Source: Cryptomeria japonica
Taxonomy: Eukaryota > Streptophyta > Pinopsida > Cupressales > Cupressaceae
Length of the DNA stretch: 64,000 nt
Direction: 5' to 3'
NCBI RefSeq assembly: GCF_030272615.1
Contig: NC_081413.1
Coordinates: 336,533,302-336,597,301, forward strand
Position numbers and translations under genes: made by a program. Below are positions 52,565 through 64,000 of the stretch, piece by piece. The first letter of the stretch is position 1. Each line of letters opens with the position of its first letter. The notes under the pieces were generated by a model, which was not told the origin of the DNA, ran no database searches, and saw nothing but the letters and a program-made list of their open reading frames with translations.

Positions 52565-53500
52565 GAGCTCAAACCTTCTCATGAGGCTGGGGGAGGTGAT
52601 GATGAGGATGGGGATGGAGGTGGTGGTGGTAGGAAACCTGGACGGAGGGGAGGTCGCCTAAGAGTCCATGGAGGACTATTTGGACTGGCAGGATTGAGAG
52701 AGCAAGTCCTATGGGTGGGAGAGATGTTGGATAGATTGGGAGGGAGCATGGTAGGGCAGGTATGAGATCATCGAGAGGGTTGCCATTGATAGAAGGCAGG
52801 GTGACTCGACTGGATGGGGGTTGCGAGAGGCATTGATTTTGGACAGATTCAGCCAGACCCTAGGGTTATTGCAGTGCATGGTGGAGATGATGAGGATCTT
52901 GAGGATCATGTTCCCCTTATTAGATGATGGGTTTGGAGAGTTACTCAAACCAAGATTCCAGCAGTTGGACAAGGTGGTGGTGAGGGGATTGGGGTTCATG
53001 CACCTCAACATGATTTACCAGAACAAGATGCACCAGTACATGATATGCCAGAGCAGGATGCACCAGAGCATGATGTGCCAGGGTAGGATACCATAGATAG
53101 TCTGAGAGTACAGATTGATCAGCTTCGAGCATAGGTGCAGACTCTTATGACTGAGTGGGGTAGAGCTGTTAGGAGACAACAGGATACTCAGGGACTTCTT
53201 GATCATATTCAGTAGGTTGGATCAGGTCCTCTCATGGCTGACACTGTTAGAGAATTAGTTTGGGTTGGGAAGGAGACTTCCCACTGGCGACGATGATATG
53301 AGGAGGTAGTTGTAGAGAGCTAGAGAGCAGGTAGTTATCATAGTACCGTGTTGATGGATGCTAGCAGTGGTGGGGTCATGGGACCTCCTCATAGGAGTGG
53401 TGAGCATGGGAGATAGGTATCTGGAGGATCTTCTCACCCACAGCCACATAGACAGACATAATCAGGTGGTAGTGGTATAGGGCAGTCATGACTTGATTTG
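52565..53500 (+). pseudogene. Gly/Asp-rich and repetitive tail after PMD, decayed
   Basis: Continues the PMD frame with a Gly/Asp-rich segment (GGGDDEDGDGGGGGRKPG). At about 53,000-53,090 it turns into repeats of a 24-30-bp CACCAGNACATGATNTGCCAG-like unit. Stops occur in every frame. It may be the C-terminal disordered tail common in transposon-borne PMD genes. Confidence 0.45.
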
Positions 53501-53519
53501 TATTTGATGAGGCATTTGT

Positions 53520-54240
53520 ACTATTTATCTGATATCATTGTATACTTGGACTTTTATTGTTTTATGATGATCTATATGTAGACATGGACTCTATATGATG
53601 ATGATGATTTATATTCACATTTATTCTATTTGATGACGATCTATATGTTGTGATTATATGCATGCAGTGATTAGATGGATGATGATATTTATGCATGTTA
53701 TTCTATGTGATTATGATATGGATGCAATGATTATATGTTTTTGTATTTTTATTTTTGGTTTTGGATGCAAATGAAAATGATTATTATCCTTAAATGATGC
53801 AAATCTAATGATCTATATGGAATGCAAATGAATGATTGATTTGCTTTTGATGATGATGCAAATGATCTATATATGAAATGTTTTTGTATTTTTATTTTGT
53901 AATGTTTATAATGATTATGAATCTAGGTGCAAAGATGCAACTAAATGATCTTAAATGAAAGGATAATGCAAACTATAATGATGATACACTATATGACTAA
54001 AAAATGCACTTAATTGAATGAAAACTAATGCAATGATAAAATGCAACTAAATGAAATGAATGATGATTAAAATGTTTCTAAAAAAAAAATGCACCTATAA
54101 TTATTAAATGCAAATTGTTTTTGTTTGTCCAAGTATACTCAATCTTTATTTATGACCGTTGATCTATTAATGAAATGAAATGCTTATAATGCAACTGACC
54201 ATGAATGCTTATAATGTAGATGAATAATGAGCTAATCTAA
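53520..54240. repeat. ATGATG/ATGCAAATGA low-complexity region
   Basis: Degenerate repeats of GATGATGAT, ATGCAAATGAT and TAAATGAAATGCAA without a strict period. No coding potential seen. Confidence 0.65.
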
Positions 54241-57200
54241 AATGATCTAACTAAAAATTGTACTGCCATTCTTCATATGTTATCTTGTATCAATGCTTTG
54301 ATTTCATCATTGAGCTTTAAAATATTGTAAGAAAATACAAGCAACTTGACATAATGATTCAAGATGACCTGAGTATTCCTTACATGGATTTTGATATAGC
54401 AAGTTAATACAAGGAAATTGATATAATGGATCAAGCTGACCTGAGTATTGCTTGCAGAACAGACAAGGATTATCCCCTTTCATGCATGCCTTGGAACGTC
54501 CTCCTTGATCTTTTGCTGATCATATCTTGAGACAAGTACATACCATAGTAAGAGATAAACCATAGACAACAATCAAAGAAAATAATCATGCCCCATCATA
54601 GCTTCTCTAGTCATGGACATCCTTGAGTTGCATAGAGTACATGATTAGCAGTAAAATCAAGATATAAACACCGAATCTTGCATGTCATTCACATGTTCTT
54701 ATGGTCATTAACTGATATAATCATCTTGATGAATGATCTTTGATAATTCGCTATTACTTGCTGGTTGATTCTTGATTTTATGAGTGCCATGATTCAGTTA
54801 TTGATGAAATGCCTTGATCTTCATTACTTTGTTGCTTGTTATCTGTTTCAAAACCCTAGGTGTTTTTGGTTTTTCTAAGTTTTTCGAATGTTTTGAGATT
54901 TTCAAAGATTCAAAAGATCACCTTAGAAAAAAGAAATTAGGATTTTTCCCCCAATGGAAACAAAAATTATTATGAATGTATGAATTGATCAAGATCCAAA
55001 CCATGGCAGGATACAAATGCAGATATGATTGATTTTGATAAAATCTGAGACAGTGACTACGACAAGTATGTCAAAGATTGATAATTGTTGACAAGCTACA
55101 TATTTCTTGCTAAATGGTTCAGAGCAGTGGATGTGAAAGATGGAATGGATAAGCTAGGATATATGGAAGTGATAGATTGGATAGGATGGAGTGGATAGGT
55201 GCGCAAAGTGATCTCATAGATGGAGGAACCTACTTTGTAGATAGCGCCTGTTTACCAGGTTTTCACCATCTAAATTTATTGCATATTTTGATTTATTTTT
55301 TATTTTTTTGTCTTTCCTAATTTTTGAGAGATAAAACATGTTGTACCATCAATTGATAAAGATAAGACTACCCAGAACAAAATCCACTAGTCATATTGAT
55401 CTATGTCATTGTTTTGATTTGTTTGATGATTGATAAGAATGTCTGGTTTCAAAGAGTGAGTACCCCGTGTAAGACCGATCTGTCTAGTTTTGAGTGTACC
55501 TATCCCTGTATAAGACATGTTGATGTTGATAGATTTTGAGTGATGATTTGATTAAAAAGACATGTGATCAGTTTGATTGTAGTATTTGATAGTTTTCCTA
55601 TTGTTGATTTGATGGATGGGTCATGCGCTCATGCTTTGATTTTCAATTTTGCTCTTTTGATTTTTTCGATTTTTTAGTTTTTGAGACATTTTGTGATTTT
55701 TGTGATTTTTTTTTTTGGCTTAGAAGAAATATGTATTTGGTTTCCCCAATGTATAGCAAGATAAGTAATGGATGAATTGTTGAGCTGAAGATGAATGGGT
55801 AGCTTATGAGGAGACACATCAAGAGATGTTTTTTGAAATCATGTTTTTGTCCTTAGTTTTGATCAAGATCAAGGATGGAAAATGGGATATGGATAGGAGA
55901 AACAAGATCATAGATAGTGATAGATGATGAAGGAAATGAATAGTTATGATAGATGGTATAGATTAGCATGAAGCAAGATAGTAGATAGCAATGGATGAAT
56001 TTAGATAGAGTAATGGATACTTGAGAAAGGATAATGGGAGATGTGGTATGAAGAATAGAGTGGATGAAATTTTGACCCTAAGTATAGAGGTCTCCATTTG
56101 TAAAGAGGTGATATGTAAGATTGTCACAATATTTAGCACCACCTGAATAAGTGTTCTTGAACTTTTCAAAGATAGAGACCCAACCCACACTTAGAACCTC
56201 TGATAAATTCAACCAAACATATCTAGAAACTAGGAAGTAGACTCAAAAGGGAAAAGGAATCCCAAACTGGATCAAGGTACTTAGTCTTTTATTACCCATG
56301 TGTGTGTAATTGGGTTCATTCTGGTTCATATGATCATTGTAATCTTCAGAATCCAACGTGGCTAGCTACATGAGTTATCTTGACTTCAAAAGCATCCTAG
56401 ATAGAGCCTCGCTACCAGAAAGAATCCATAGCTCCAATGAGGTTATCATTGTAATATCACAAATATTGCTCCATTGCCAACCAGACATCCATAGCCTCGA
56501 TGGAGTTACTCGCATTTTCCCATAGCCAAGATTTTGATATTCAATTTTTTTTCTTTCTCTTTTGGATATTTCTTTTCTTGATCATGCTTTGGATCTTTTG
56601 ATATTGTCTTTTTCTTTTCTTATTTTGATTGCATTGGCTTGTAAGTGATGAAACTTACATGGTTCTGATAATTACAGTGGCAGTGAAGCAAGATTTTAGA
56701 TTTTTCACTAGCCATGTCTTTGACTAAGAGATCACAATGATTTAGAGCAATTGATTAAGTGTATGAGATGTAGGAATCAAAAGATGTCGGTACCAAGATA
56801 CGATAAGTGGTTCTTTTCTAGATTGAGCATGTATCCCAACCAAAAGATAATATTAAAGAGGAATAACCTCGGATTCTGAAGTGTATCATGAATAGATATC
56901 TAGGAAAAGGATTGAACATGAGATTTGAGCATGGGCAAGCATGTGACAAAATGACACAAATGCCTATTTCACAGATGATGAATTTATGCAAAGGATTGAA
57001 TGAAAGGGATGGAAGAATAGAAAAGATGTGTTGGATAATAGATAGAATGTTTGAATATTTGTGTGAGGATAGATGGCAATGCATTCAAGATGAGTGTTGG
57101 TACACAACTTAAGAAGTAATGAAGATATCGAGGAAAATTGAATTTTGGGACATAGAACCCAAAATAGATAAAGAAAATGATGGAATAATAGTTTTGAAAA

Positions 57201-57310
57201 GACGTTTAGATAGATGTTTCAAAGAAATTCAAAGATGTGTACCTTTTTTGATCTTTCTTATGGATCATTTGAGGTGATGGAATGATGGATGGAGGGAAGT
57301 AAGGACCCAA
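54241..57310 (-). other. J interior, no gene recognised
   Basis: Three kilobases with only short frames on either strand and no gag-pol motifs. If J ever carried gag-pol, it has been lost or replaced here. Confidence 0.5.
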
Positions 57311-57329
57311 GATGGATGGAAGGGATGGA

Positions 57330-57512
57330 GAGTTTGAATTTGGAATGAAAGGACCTAAAATAGATTTGGAGGATGAAGAGTTTGAATTTCGAACGAAAAG
57401 ACCTAAAATGGATTTGGAGGATGAAGACTTTGACTTTGGAATGAAAGGACCTAAAATGGACGAAGAGTTTGAATTTGGAACGAAAGGACCTAAAATGGAT
57501 TTGGAGGATGCC
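57330..57512 (+). repeat. 48-bp minisatellite encoding an acidic repeat
   Basis: Four units of 48, 48, 39 and 48 bp with the core GAGTTTGAATTTGGAA and AAAGGACCTAAAATGGA. Unit lengths are multiples of three, so a 70-codon frame (57,312-57,524) reads EFEFGMKGPKMDLEDE about four times. It may be part of a disordered acidic protein region or only a DNA repeat. It has the same strand as the PMD pseudogene, opposite to J. Confidence 0.8.
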
Positions 57513-57524
57513 GAGTTTTATTGA

Positions 57525-59904
57525 TCTTGATCTTCACTTGGAGTAGGATCATTTGAGTTTTTGCTTTTCTATTGATTTTGAATTAGATTAGTGAAGGAGA
57601 TGGAAGGGATACCATGCTCTTTCTTAGGAGGTGGATGCTGAATGGGACTCTGCTCTTGAGATAAAAGGGGACCATCGTGGATGGAATACCAGAATTTTAG
57701 GGGATCATCATAAGATTCTTGATAGGTAGGATCTTGATAAAAAATGGGATTAGATTGGAGAGCCATGATATCTTGAGCTTGATTTGGGCTAGGACTCATT
57801 TCCTTTGAATAAGCTTCTTCTTTTTCAAGCGACAAGGGATGGTCACATGAGTGATCAAAGTTTCAGTCTAGATAGATTGATATTGTTGAATTGAGGGATA
57901 CTTCGTTTTAGATACTCAAGCTCACTAAGTCGAATAGAGGGTTTGTTCGATAGGCCCCTATGACAAAGCACATCAAATGATATGGATAAAGTCTCTTGAT
58001 ATGGAAAATTGATTTGACTAAATTGAATACCTATCTAGGTATTGTTGTCGTTGAGATAGTTGGATGATAAACTCTTGATCACCTGGTTTGATACTCCCCT
58101 AATCTTGTTGGATGAAAATCTTGCCTAAAGATAGTTGAAAAGTTGATAACCATCTCAAAAAAAGTGATTTGTTGGATTTTGAAATTCTTATCTCTCTAAG
58201 GTTGCTCTTTTCTCTTTGTTTTGAATTGATTGTTGTATTGGTTGATTTGCAAGATATTTCAATGTTCATAACAAGAAGATATAGAACACATGAAAACAAT
58301 GATCATCCCTATGCTAAACATTGAGTGTATGTTTTTGTGAGGATATTTTCAAATCCCCAATGTTTTCACTAGTTTGATTTACAATAAAAGACACATCAGA
58401 TAGACACTTTATTCAAAGGTCATCAACAATATCATAGCCCACTAGTCTCGATACCCCATCAGCTCAAACAGCCTTGTCACCCCCTAGAGGGTGCCCGTTT
58501 TTTGCCTTTTGCCAGAAATTAACCCAAAGTGAATTGCTTCACAGTTGGGTAGTTATCCTGGGAGATATATGGTGAGTAATCTTGGGGGCAGATTCTTCCC
58601 CACCCTTGCACTATGATATTGCCAATGTATGGCAACTGACTCAACTCAAAGCTTCTACTTCTATGGTTTGTAGTAAGGATTCTGTTTAGCGCAACAAATG
58701 ATAAACTCAATTAAGAGGCTTCCCAACCTTTAGAACAAAGGCTTTTTCACATCACAAGGATACTAGGGGAAGGCTATCAAATACACACTTCTATTGGAGG
58801 GGATTTTCATCAACCTCCACATTTGATTATAGTGGGTTGGTAAACTTGGCGATAAAGTCATTTCCCACTTGGGTTGTACCCTTCACACTAGCCCTTTTGA
58901 GGCTTCGGGAAGGCAGACCCTCTAAAGGATTTAATGCTTGAAAGTAAAGAAAGCATAAAAGAGTGGGTTTGACTTTTTGGTCACCCAATTAAGGGGAGAG
59001 CATATACCTACCCCTTAAGACAAAGCAATCAAATTTCTTTTTAACCTTTTAAAAGCAATTGTTGGCTAAGTCCTATTTGGAGATGTTGCTCCAACAAGCA
59101 TGGTATTTATTTTAGCCCCACATAGCGAATGATTTTCTAAACTAGGAATTGGAAATCCTGGTCAACTAAATGAAAATCATTGTAAAAAGTAACTTGCTTT
59201 GTAAGAATGGAAAAGTTGATTGTTCTTTTTAACTTGCAAAAAAAAAAAGATTGATTATGCTTTTTACCTTTGCAAGAAAATGAAAGATTGTTGTTCTTTT
59301 TAGAGCCCAAAATCTGAGGTGTGAATCCCAACTTTGCAAGAAAGTAAATGTTTAATTTTTTATTCGTTTTACCTTGCAAATGTGATTATTTTTAGAGCCC
59401 AAAAACAAGTGAGGTACTTTTTAGAACACCAAATTGAAAAATGAAATTCTTTTTACCCAAAAGGAAGTATGAGTTCTTTTTAACCAACTTTGAAAAAGCT
59501 AGAAAAGAAATCACTAAATCCTAACTTAACTCCAAATCTGCAAGAAACTATTAGAAACCTACAATAAAAAAAGAAGTTAGTGAAAATCAAAAACCTTAGG
59601 TGGGCTTCCACAAGCCTAATTTCAAATCTTGGTTACAAATTTTTAACTCTTGATTTTGAACTGCCCTGAAATTTAGCTAAGTTTGAAATTTTGGGGATCT
59701 TCCAAAAACTAGATTTTGCATTATAACTCCTAGAGGTCTGAAACCCCTCTCAAACATCCTGACAATATATATGGAATATAACTTAAAGTATAAGAAAGAG
59801 AAAAGAGAAGAGGAAATGTCACTTATACTTAAATGTTATATTTCATATATATTACCCTTGCACAAGCCTAATTTCAAGATTTGATTAAAAATTTTGCACT
59901 TTGT
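57525..59904 (-). other. J 5' interior, no gene recognised
   Basis: An 88-codon frame on the minus strand (57,569-57,835, MSLEKEEAYSKEMSPSPNQA...) is Pro/Gln/Ser-rich and unrecognised. Further right are T-rich tracts with a recurring TGATTNTTCTTTTTA word (59,200-59,480). No gag motif. Confidence 0.45.
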
Positions 59905-60195
59905 TTCAAATGTGCTATCTTAGAGAGAACATATGCACTAAAACAATTGTCAAATGTGCTAACCTGCATTACAAAAGTGCTAACCTATGTTCAAAAGCGC
60001 TAACCTACGATGAAAATGCACTAACCAATGATGCAAATGCGCAGATTTTCAAACAAAAGCGCTAACCTACATGACATATGTGCTAACATGTGATGCAAAT
60101 GCGCTAACCTGTGATGCAAATGCACTAACCTATCGAACAAAAGCGCTGTCAGAATTCACACATGTGTGAATCTGCATTACAAATGCGTTAATTTT
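59905..60195 (-). repeat. Inverted partner array of the TTAGCGC motif
   Basis: On the plus strand the words are GCAAATGCGCTAACC, CAAAAGCGCTAACC, AAATGCACTAACC and CATATGTGCTAAC, about 10-12 motifs at 18-25-bp spacing. In reverse complement they are GGTTAGCGCATTTGC and GGTTAGCGCTTTTG, the same motif as at 50,613-50,935 in the opposite orientation. The array ends about 40 bp from the PBS. Confidence 0.85.
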
Positions 60196-60236
60196 AGTTT
60201 TGTGAGATTTTTAAAGGTATATGCGAGGTCCATAAG

Positions 60237-60253
60237 CCCCACGGTGGGCGCCA
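60237..60253 (-). other. J primer-binding site
   Basis: CCCCACGGTGGGCGCCA on the plus strand; element sense TGGCGCCCACCGTGGGG, starting with the TGG complementary to a tRNA 3' CCA and five bases from the LTR. This form is common in plant gypsy elements. I cannot assign the tRNA with certainty. Confidence 0.75.
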
Positions 60254-60258
60254 AAATA

Positions 60259-61399
60259 CGTCAACTTGAATTTCATCCTCAAAATGCTACCTGCAACTAG
60301 TTAGTTTCACAAAATACTAATGGAAATGCTATAGGAAATCCAAACTCAACCAATGAAACTACATGAAATACATATGAAATAAAATATTAATATTACCTTC
60401 ATGACTTATGTCTCATTATATCCTAACTCCACTGTTCTTGGTTGTAGATGGTGTGCTCTTAGATAATGCATTGATGGCTTCCAAGATGGCATATGAAGAA
60501 TGGACTGATAACTTGTAGTTAACTGACACTATGATATGCAATACTACATGATTTTTCTAAAATGATTATGCTATATGATATTTGCTATTTGCTTCAAAAA
60601 CTCACAGATGCATATGATTGATTTGAAGACTAACTCTCTCTCAACTGAAGCTCTTGATTTTATAGACCTTGAGAGGATTAGATGATGTGGCTTAGATCAA
60701 CGGTCATGATCAGATCTACATATTTGGATGGTTGTGAGCAAAGGTGAAGGTTGAGAGAAAGGGGGAAGAAGAAGACAAGTGTCAGTCATCTCAGCTTGAC
60801 TGGGTTGCTGACTAAGGGAATCTATGGATGGTTAGAGGAAATTTAGGCATGAGAGGACAAGTGGACTCAAGTCCTTTCTAAGATGTAGGGGGTGTTGGAG
60901 AGAATATAGGAAATGGTTATGAAATATGTGTACGTACACAATTTTTATTAAATTGGCGATTGAAGATAAATGATAAATTCATATTTAAGAAATATTAATT
61001 TCCTTAGCCACATAATTGATGAGTTGGCAAAGGGATAATGAAGTGGAGATGGAGGGTGAGTTGGAAAAGAAAGATTAAATAATTTAGGAAATTATTTAAT
61101 ATTTGAGACTATAGGATAGGAGAATAATTATTAAATATTATATATTTAATTGTTTGAAGAGGATAATTAAATATTAGATATTTAATTAACTTGATTAAAA
61201 GAATAATTAAATATAAGATATTTAATTAATTAGAAGAATATGATAAATGAATTAATTAATAAAATATTAATTAATAGAAAGACATGAAAATGAATTAAAT
61301 AATTAATCTTTTCAAATTAACTATTTAATAGAAGAATAATTATTAAATAAATATTAAATATTTATTTAATTGCTCATAGCCAATTTTTATGTGTATACA
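60259..61399 (-). repeat. J 5' LTR (right copy)
   Basis: Inner end CGTCAACTTG where the left LTR has TGTCGACTTG, so the terminal TG is mutated. Outer end TGTATACA at 61,399, followed by 7 extra bases ATCCCCA before the TSD. The A+T palindromes are at about 61,080-61,360. Confidence 0.85.
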
Positions 61400-61406
61400 A
61401 TCCCCA

Positions 61407-61411
61407 CCTTG
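61407..61411. repeat. Target-site duplication CCTTG (right)
   Basis: Partner of 48,970-48,974; separated from TGTATACA by ATCCCCA. Confidence 0.7.
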
Positions 61412-64000
61412 ATAGCACTTGATGAAAAAACAAACAAGCAAAAGTACAAACATTAAGTCAAAATATTAATCTATCCTAAAATGCATATACATTGTTTCAC
61501 TTTAATATTCATTTCACACTCGAAATAATACTCTTAATAATACTTACACTCAATTTCAACCAGATTTAATTATTTTTTATATGAATGAAATATTATGATA
61601 GAATTATGTTTTTATTTAATATGTCAAAGGGCACTTAGTTTAATGAAAAAAGTCCATGTTGTAGGGTCCTAAATGGTGTTGAGTTCAAATCTTCTAAAAC
61701 AGAAAAATAATAAAATTATTTAATAAATATTTATTTAGTTTGTAATAGTTTATGAAAAATAAAATGACAATTACAAACAACAATAGATTCTTATTTTTAC
61801 TTGAATATTTTTAATATATAATAAAAATTATTTTAGAATTTTTTTTTTAGAAATAATCATATATTTTACTCTTTATTAAATACAAACATTTGAAAAATTG
61901 CATCACTTTATAAATAATTTTGATAAAATATTTTTTTCTAGTGATAAAGCAAACATATTATATCCTCATAATAAAAAAAAAAACTAAAAAGAAAGAAAAT
62001 TTAGAAGTAATAATATATTTTACTCTTTACAAAATACAAATATTTGAAAAAACACAACAATTTATAAATAATTTTGATAAAATAAATTTCTCTAATATTA
62101 ACACAAAAACATTATAATTTTGATAAAATGAATCTCTTTAACATTAACACAAAAATATTATATTCCCCCAAAAAATTATAATTAAATTAAAAAAAAAATA
62201 ATATCATTTTTTATGTATGTCTATTTTCAATAACAATCTTAAATTTCATACATACTATAATTGAAATGATTAATTAAAAAACATATTTATATTCTTATAA
62301 TCAAACTTTTATAAAAACTAAATATTTTGAAACATAATTTTTCTTCAAACCGATCCTATGAAAAACCTTTTCAACCATTTTCAATAAAGCAATCATTTAA
62401 TTTTTTAAACATATTTATATGCTCCTCTATATTATGGTGGGATAATATTTTATTTTCAATAAAACAATTATTATATATTTGTAAGCATATTTATATGTCC
62501 CTCCTATTTTATGGTTAGATGATATTTAAGGTTGTTGGGTCAAACACTACTGTGGCCGAGAAATATCATACATGGGAGTTCCAATCTAATAAAAAAAATA
62601 AATGAAAAAAGAAACTTTGCTAATAATCTATGAATGAACCAACAATAAAAGGCAATGCATGTTAAAAGAAATGCCCTTCGATGATGATGATTCATTCGAA
62701 ATTAAAACATATAAATGGCAAGAATCATAATTACTAATGCACTTCGATGATAACCCATCTAAGAAATGTTAATTGGGTCTTTTCTTAAACTGTTGCAAAA
62801 CATAAAAAAATCATCAAGTCATGGCAAGTCAAAATTTCAGCTAGTTTTGAAACCTTCTTCTAACTCGGACAAAGTTCTTTCCTTTTGAAGTTGTATTTCC
62901 TCTTTGAATTTTTTATTTGATTTGAAAGAAAGGTATAAGAATAAAAAACTGTGTATTTATTTACATTTGAATTTCTTATTTTTTTTCAATTATTTTCACG
63001 TCAATGATTTTCCATTTTTATACACAAATTAAATGAAGCTTACAATAAAAATCAAGATATTAAATTTGCACTCCTCTCCATTTTTAATACTCTGATATCC
63101 AAATCCATAAATTTACTCTAGCTAATAAAACAATTTTACATACATAAAGTATGTTTTCACTCCCATGCAGAGTAATTTAAATGAATGAATGTAATAATAT
63201 GAAAATAAATGACAAATATATTTGTAATTAGTAGCAAAATCATTTTTAGTTATTGTCCTATACCAGAGCCTTCGCATGTATGACAACACCTTCATAATCT
63301 CGTTGCATGCAGATAAATTTGGAGCTAATGTTAAATGGATAAAGAAATTGGCATCTACTTAGTAGTGAGTGGTGGTGGTAAATCTAGAAGGGACATCGAG
63401 TTAATGAGTGAATGATGCTTACATGAACATAGAAGGCACTCTATTTCAATATTCTAGTCTTTATTTTGATGGCCCTTACCTTTCATGTTATTCTAATGTG
63501 GTGAAAAGTGATGAAACAAGATCAAGTGGAAAGCTTTACCCTCCTCAAGAAAGGAATGAAAGTTTCACAAAGGATTCCCTTCAACTTCTCATGCACATTG
63601 CATTTAAAAGAGGGGGATGAATTCATTAGATCCAATCTCAATGAAAAGAGATTTAATGCTAAGTGAATTTTACGGAATTTACAATAAATTTGGAAAGTAA
63701 AATAACCCTCTTTTAAAATAGACAAGTTGAATTGAGCTAATTGAGACTAAGTGTAAAGATGACAAAGTAACAATTAGATCTTGAGTTAGAGATGTGGGAT
63801 GAAGTTGTGCACCTGGAATTAGTAGTAAGATGTCGAGACGAAGGTCCCCTACAAATTTTAGCAAAATTTGTCGGGACCGGGTTGAAAGTGAACTTGGTCC
63901 TCCGAAAAATCCACGTGCTGAAAAGGATTTTTTCGTCTCTGAAAATGGAGTCTAAACCTGCAATTGCAGCTATGCACCTGCAACCTACACACATAAAAGA
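61412..64000. other. A+T-rich flank, no gene recognised
   Basis: Very A+T-rich to about 63,250. A 70-codon frame at 63,408-63,620 (plus) is unrecognised. From about 63,720 the composition becomes more balanced, with ATTTTAGCAAAATTTG and GGGACCGGGTT words and C-rich CACCTGCAACCTACACACA at the edge. This could be the start of another repeat cut by the window. Confidence 0.4.

Larger units (their letters stand above)
48975..61406 (-). mobile_element. Gypsy-like LTR element J, no gag-pol
   Basis: A 12.4-kb element in minus orientation with LTRs of about 1.14 kb at 48,975-50,111 (3') and 60,259-61,399 (5'), a GC-rich PBS beside the 5' LTR and a purine-rich stretch beside the 3' LTR. The TSD is CCTTG at 48,970-48,974 and 61,407-61,411, the latter lying 7 bp beyond the canonical LTR end. 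The 10-kb interior has no gag, protease, integrase or RT. It holds two short-motif arrays in opposite orientation, an antisense PMD pseudogene, a 48-bp minisatellite and low-complexity DNA. Extra antisense ORFs near the 3' LTR are known from Tat-lineage gypsy elements, and J may be a non-autonomous derivative of that kind. Confidence 0.82.

Noticed and set aside
48975-61406. Intact autonomous gypsy retrotransposon
   Set aside because: No gag zinc knuckle, protease DSG/DTG, RT or integrase motif found in 10 kb of interior on either strand.
63408-64000. Possible gene or LTR start at the right edge
   Set aside because: Only short frames and no boundary or flanking repeat inside the window; left as unassigned.

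Overview
This 64 kb window looks like intergenic DNA from a seed plant with a large, repeat-rich nuclear genome. The evidence is plant-type Ty1/copia and Ty3/gypsy proteins, a plant mobile domain (PMD) pseudogene, very long-LTR non-autonomous retrotransposons, a tRNA-derived SINE, and high A+T content. A gymnosperm is plausible, but the sequence alone does not prove it. I found no intact host protein gene. Nearly everything is transposon sequence in nested layers, and several insertions can be delimited to the base by 5-bp target-site duplications (TSDs).

Left part (1-25,580): an old Ty3/gypsy-like element on the minus strand (called G here) has a decayed gag at about 1,380-3,020, a leader to 4,315 and a 5' LTR that ends at 25,580. 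A complete large retrotransposon derivative (LARD; 4,316-16,013, TSD CCAGG) with LTRs of about 3.7-4.15 kb and a non-coding interior sits at G's primer-binding site. G's LTR is split by a solo LTR on the plus strand (F, 16,307-25,117). F in turn contains a 287-bp retroposon with a 15-bp TSD and a nested solo LTR (D, 20,330-24,121, TSD ATATA).

Middle part (25,788-46,520): four tandem copies of a unit of about 1.3 kb (H). Three carry a TATA-like box exactly 184 bp before a shared ATG. The three more complete units have each taken one LTR insertion in the same part of the unit: solo LTR E (26,072-29,915, TSD CAAAA), solo LTR C (31,100-35,450, TSD GACAC) and a Ty1/copia element (36,916-44,725, TSD CACTT). 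The copia polyprotein is broken by one nonsense codon and two frameshifts and has lost an integrase catalytic Asp.

Right part (46,521-64,000): A+T-rich DNA with a SINE, then a 12.4-kb gypsy-like LTR element on the minus strand (J, 48,975-61,406, TSD CCTTG). J shows no gag or pol. It carries a broken PMD gene in antisense orientation near its 3' LTR, and near its two ends a pair of oppositely oriented arrays of a short TTAGCGC-type motif that could pair in the element RNA. The last 2.6 kb is A+T-rich with nothing recognised.

The DNA functions visible here are those of retrotransposons: LTRs, primer-binding sites, polypurine tracts, TSDs, palindromic blocks inside the long LTRs, and solo-LTR formation by recombination. 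All calls were made by eye. Copy comparisons and boundaries are direct observations; family assignments rest on motifs.
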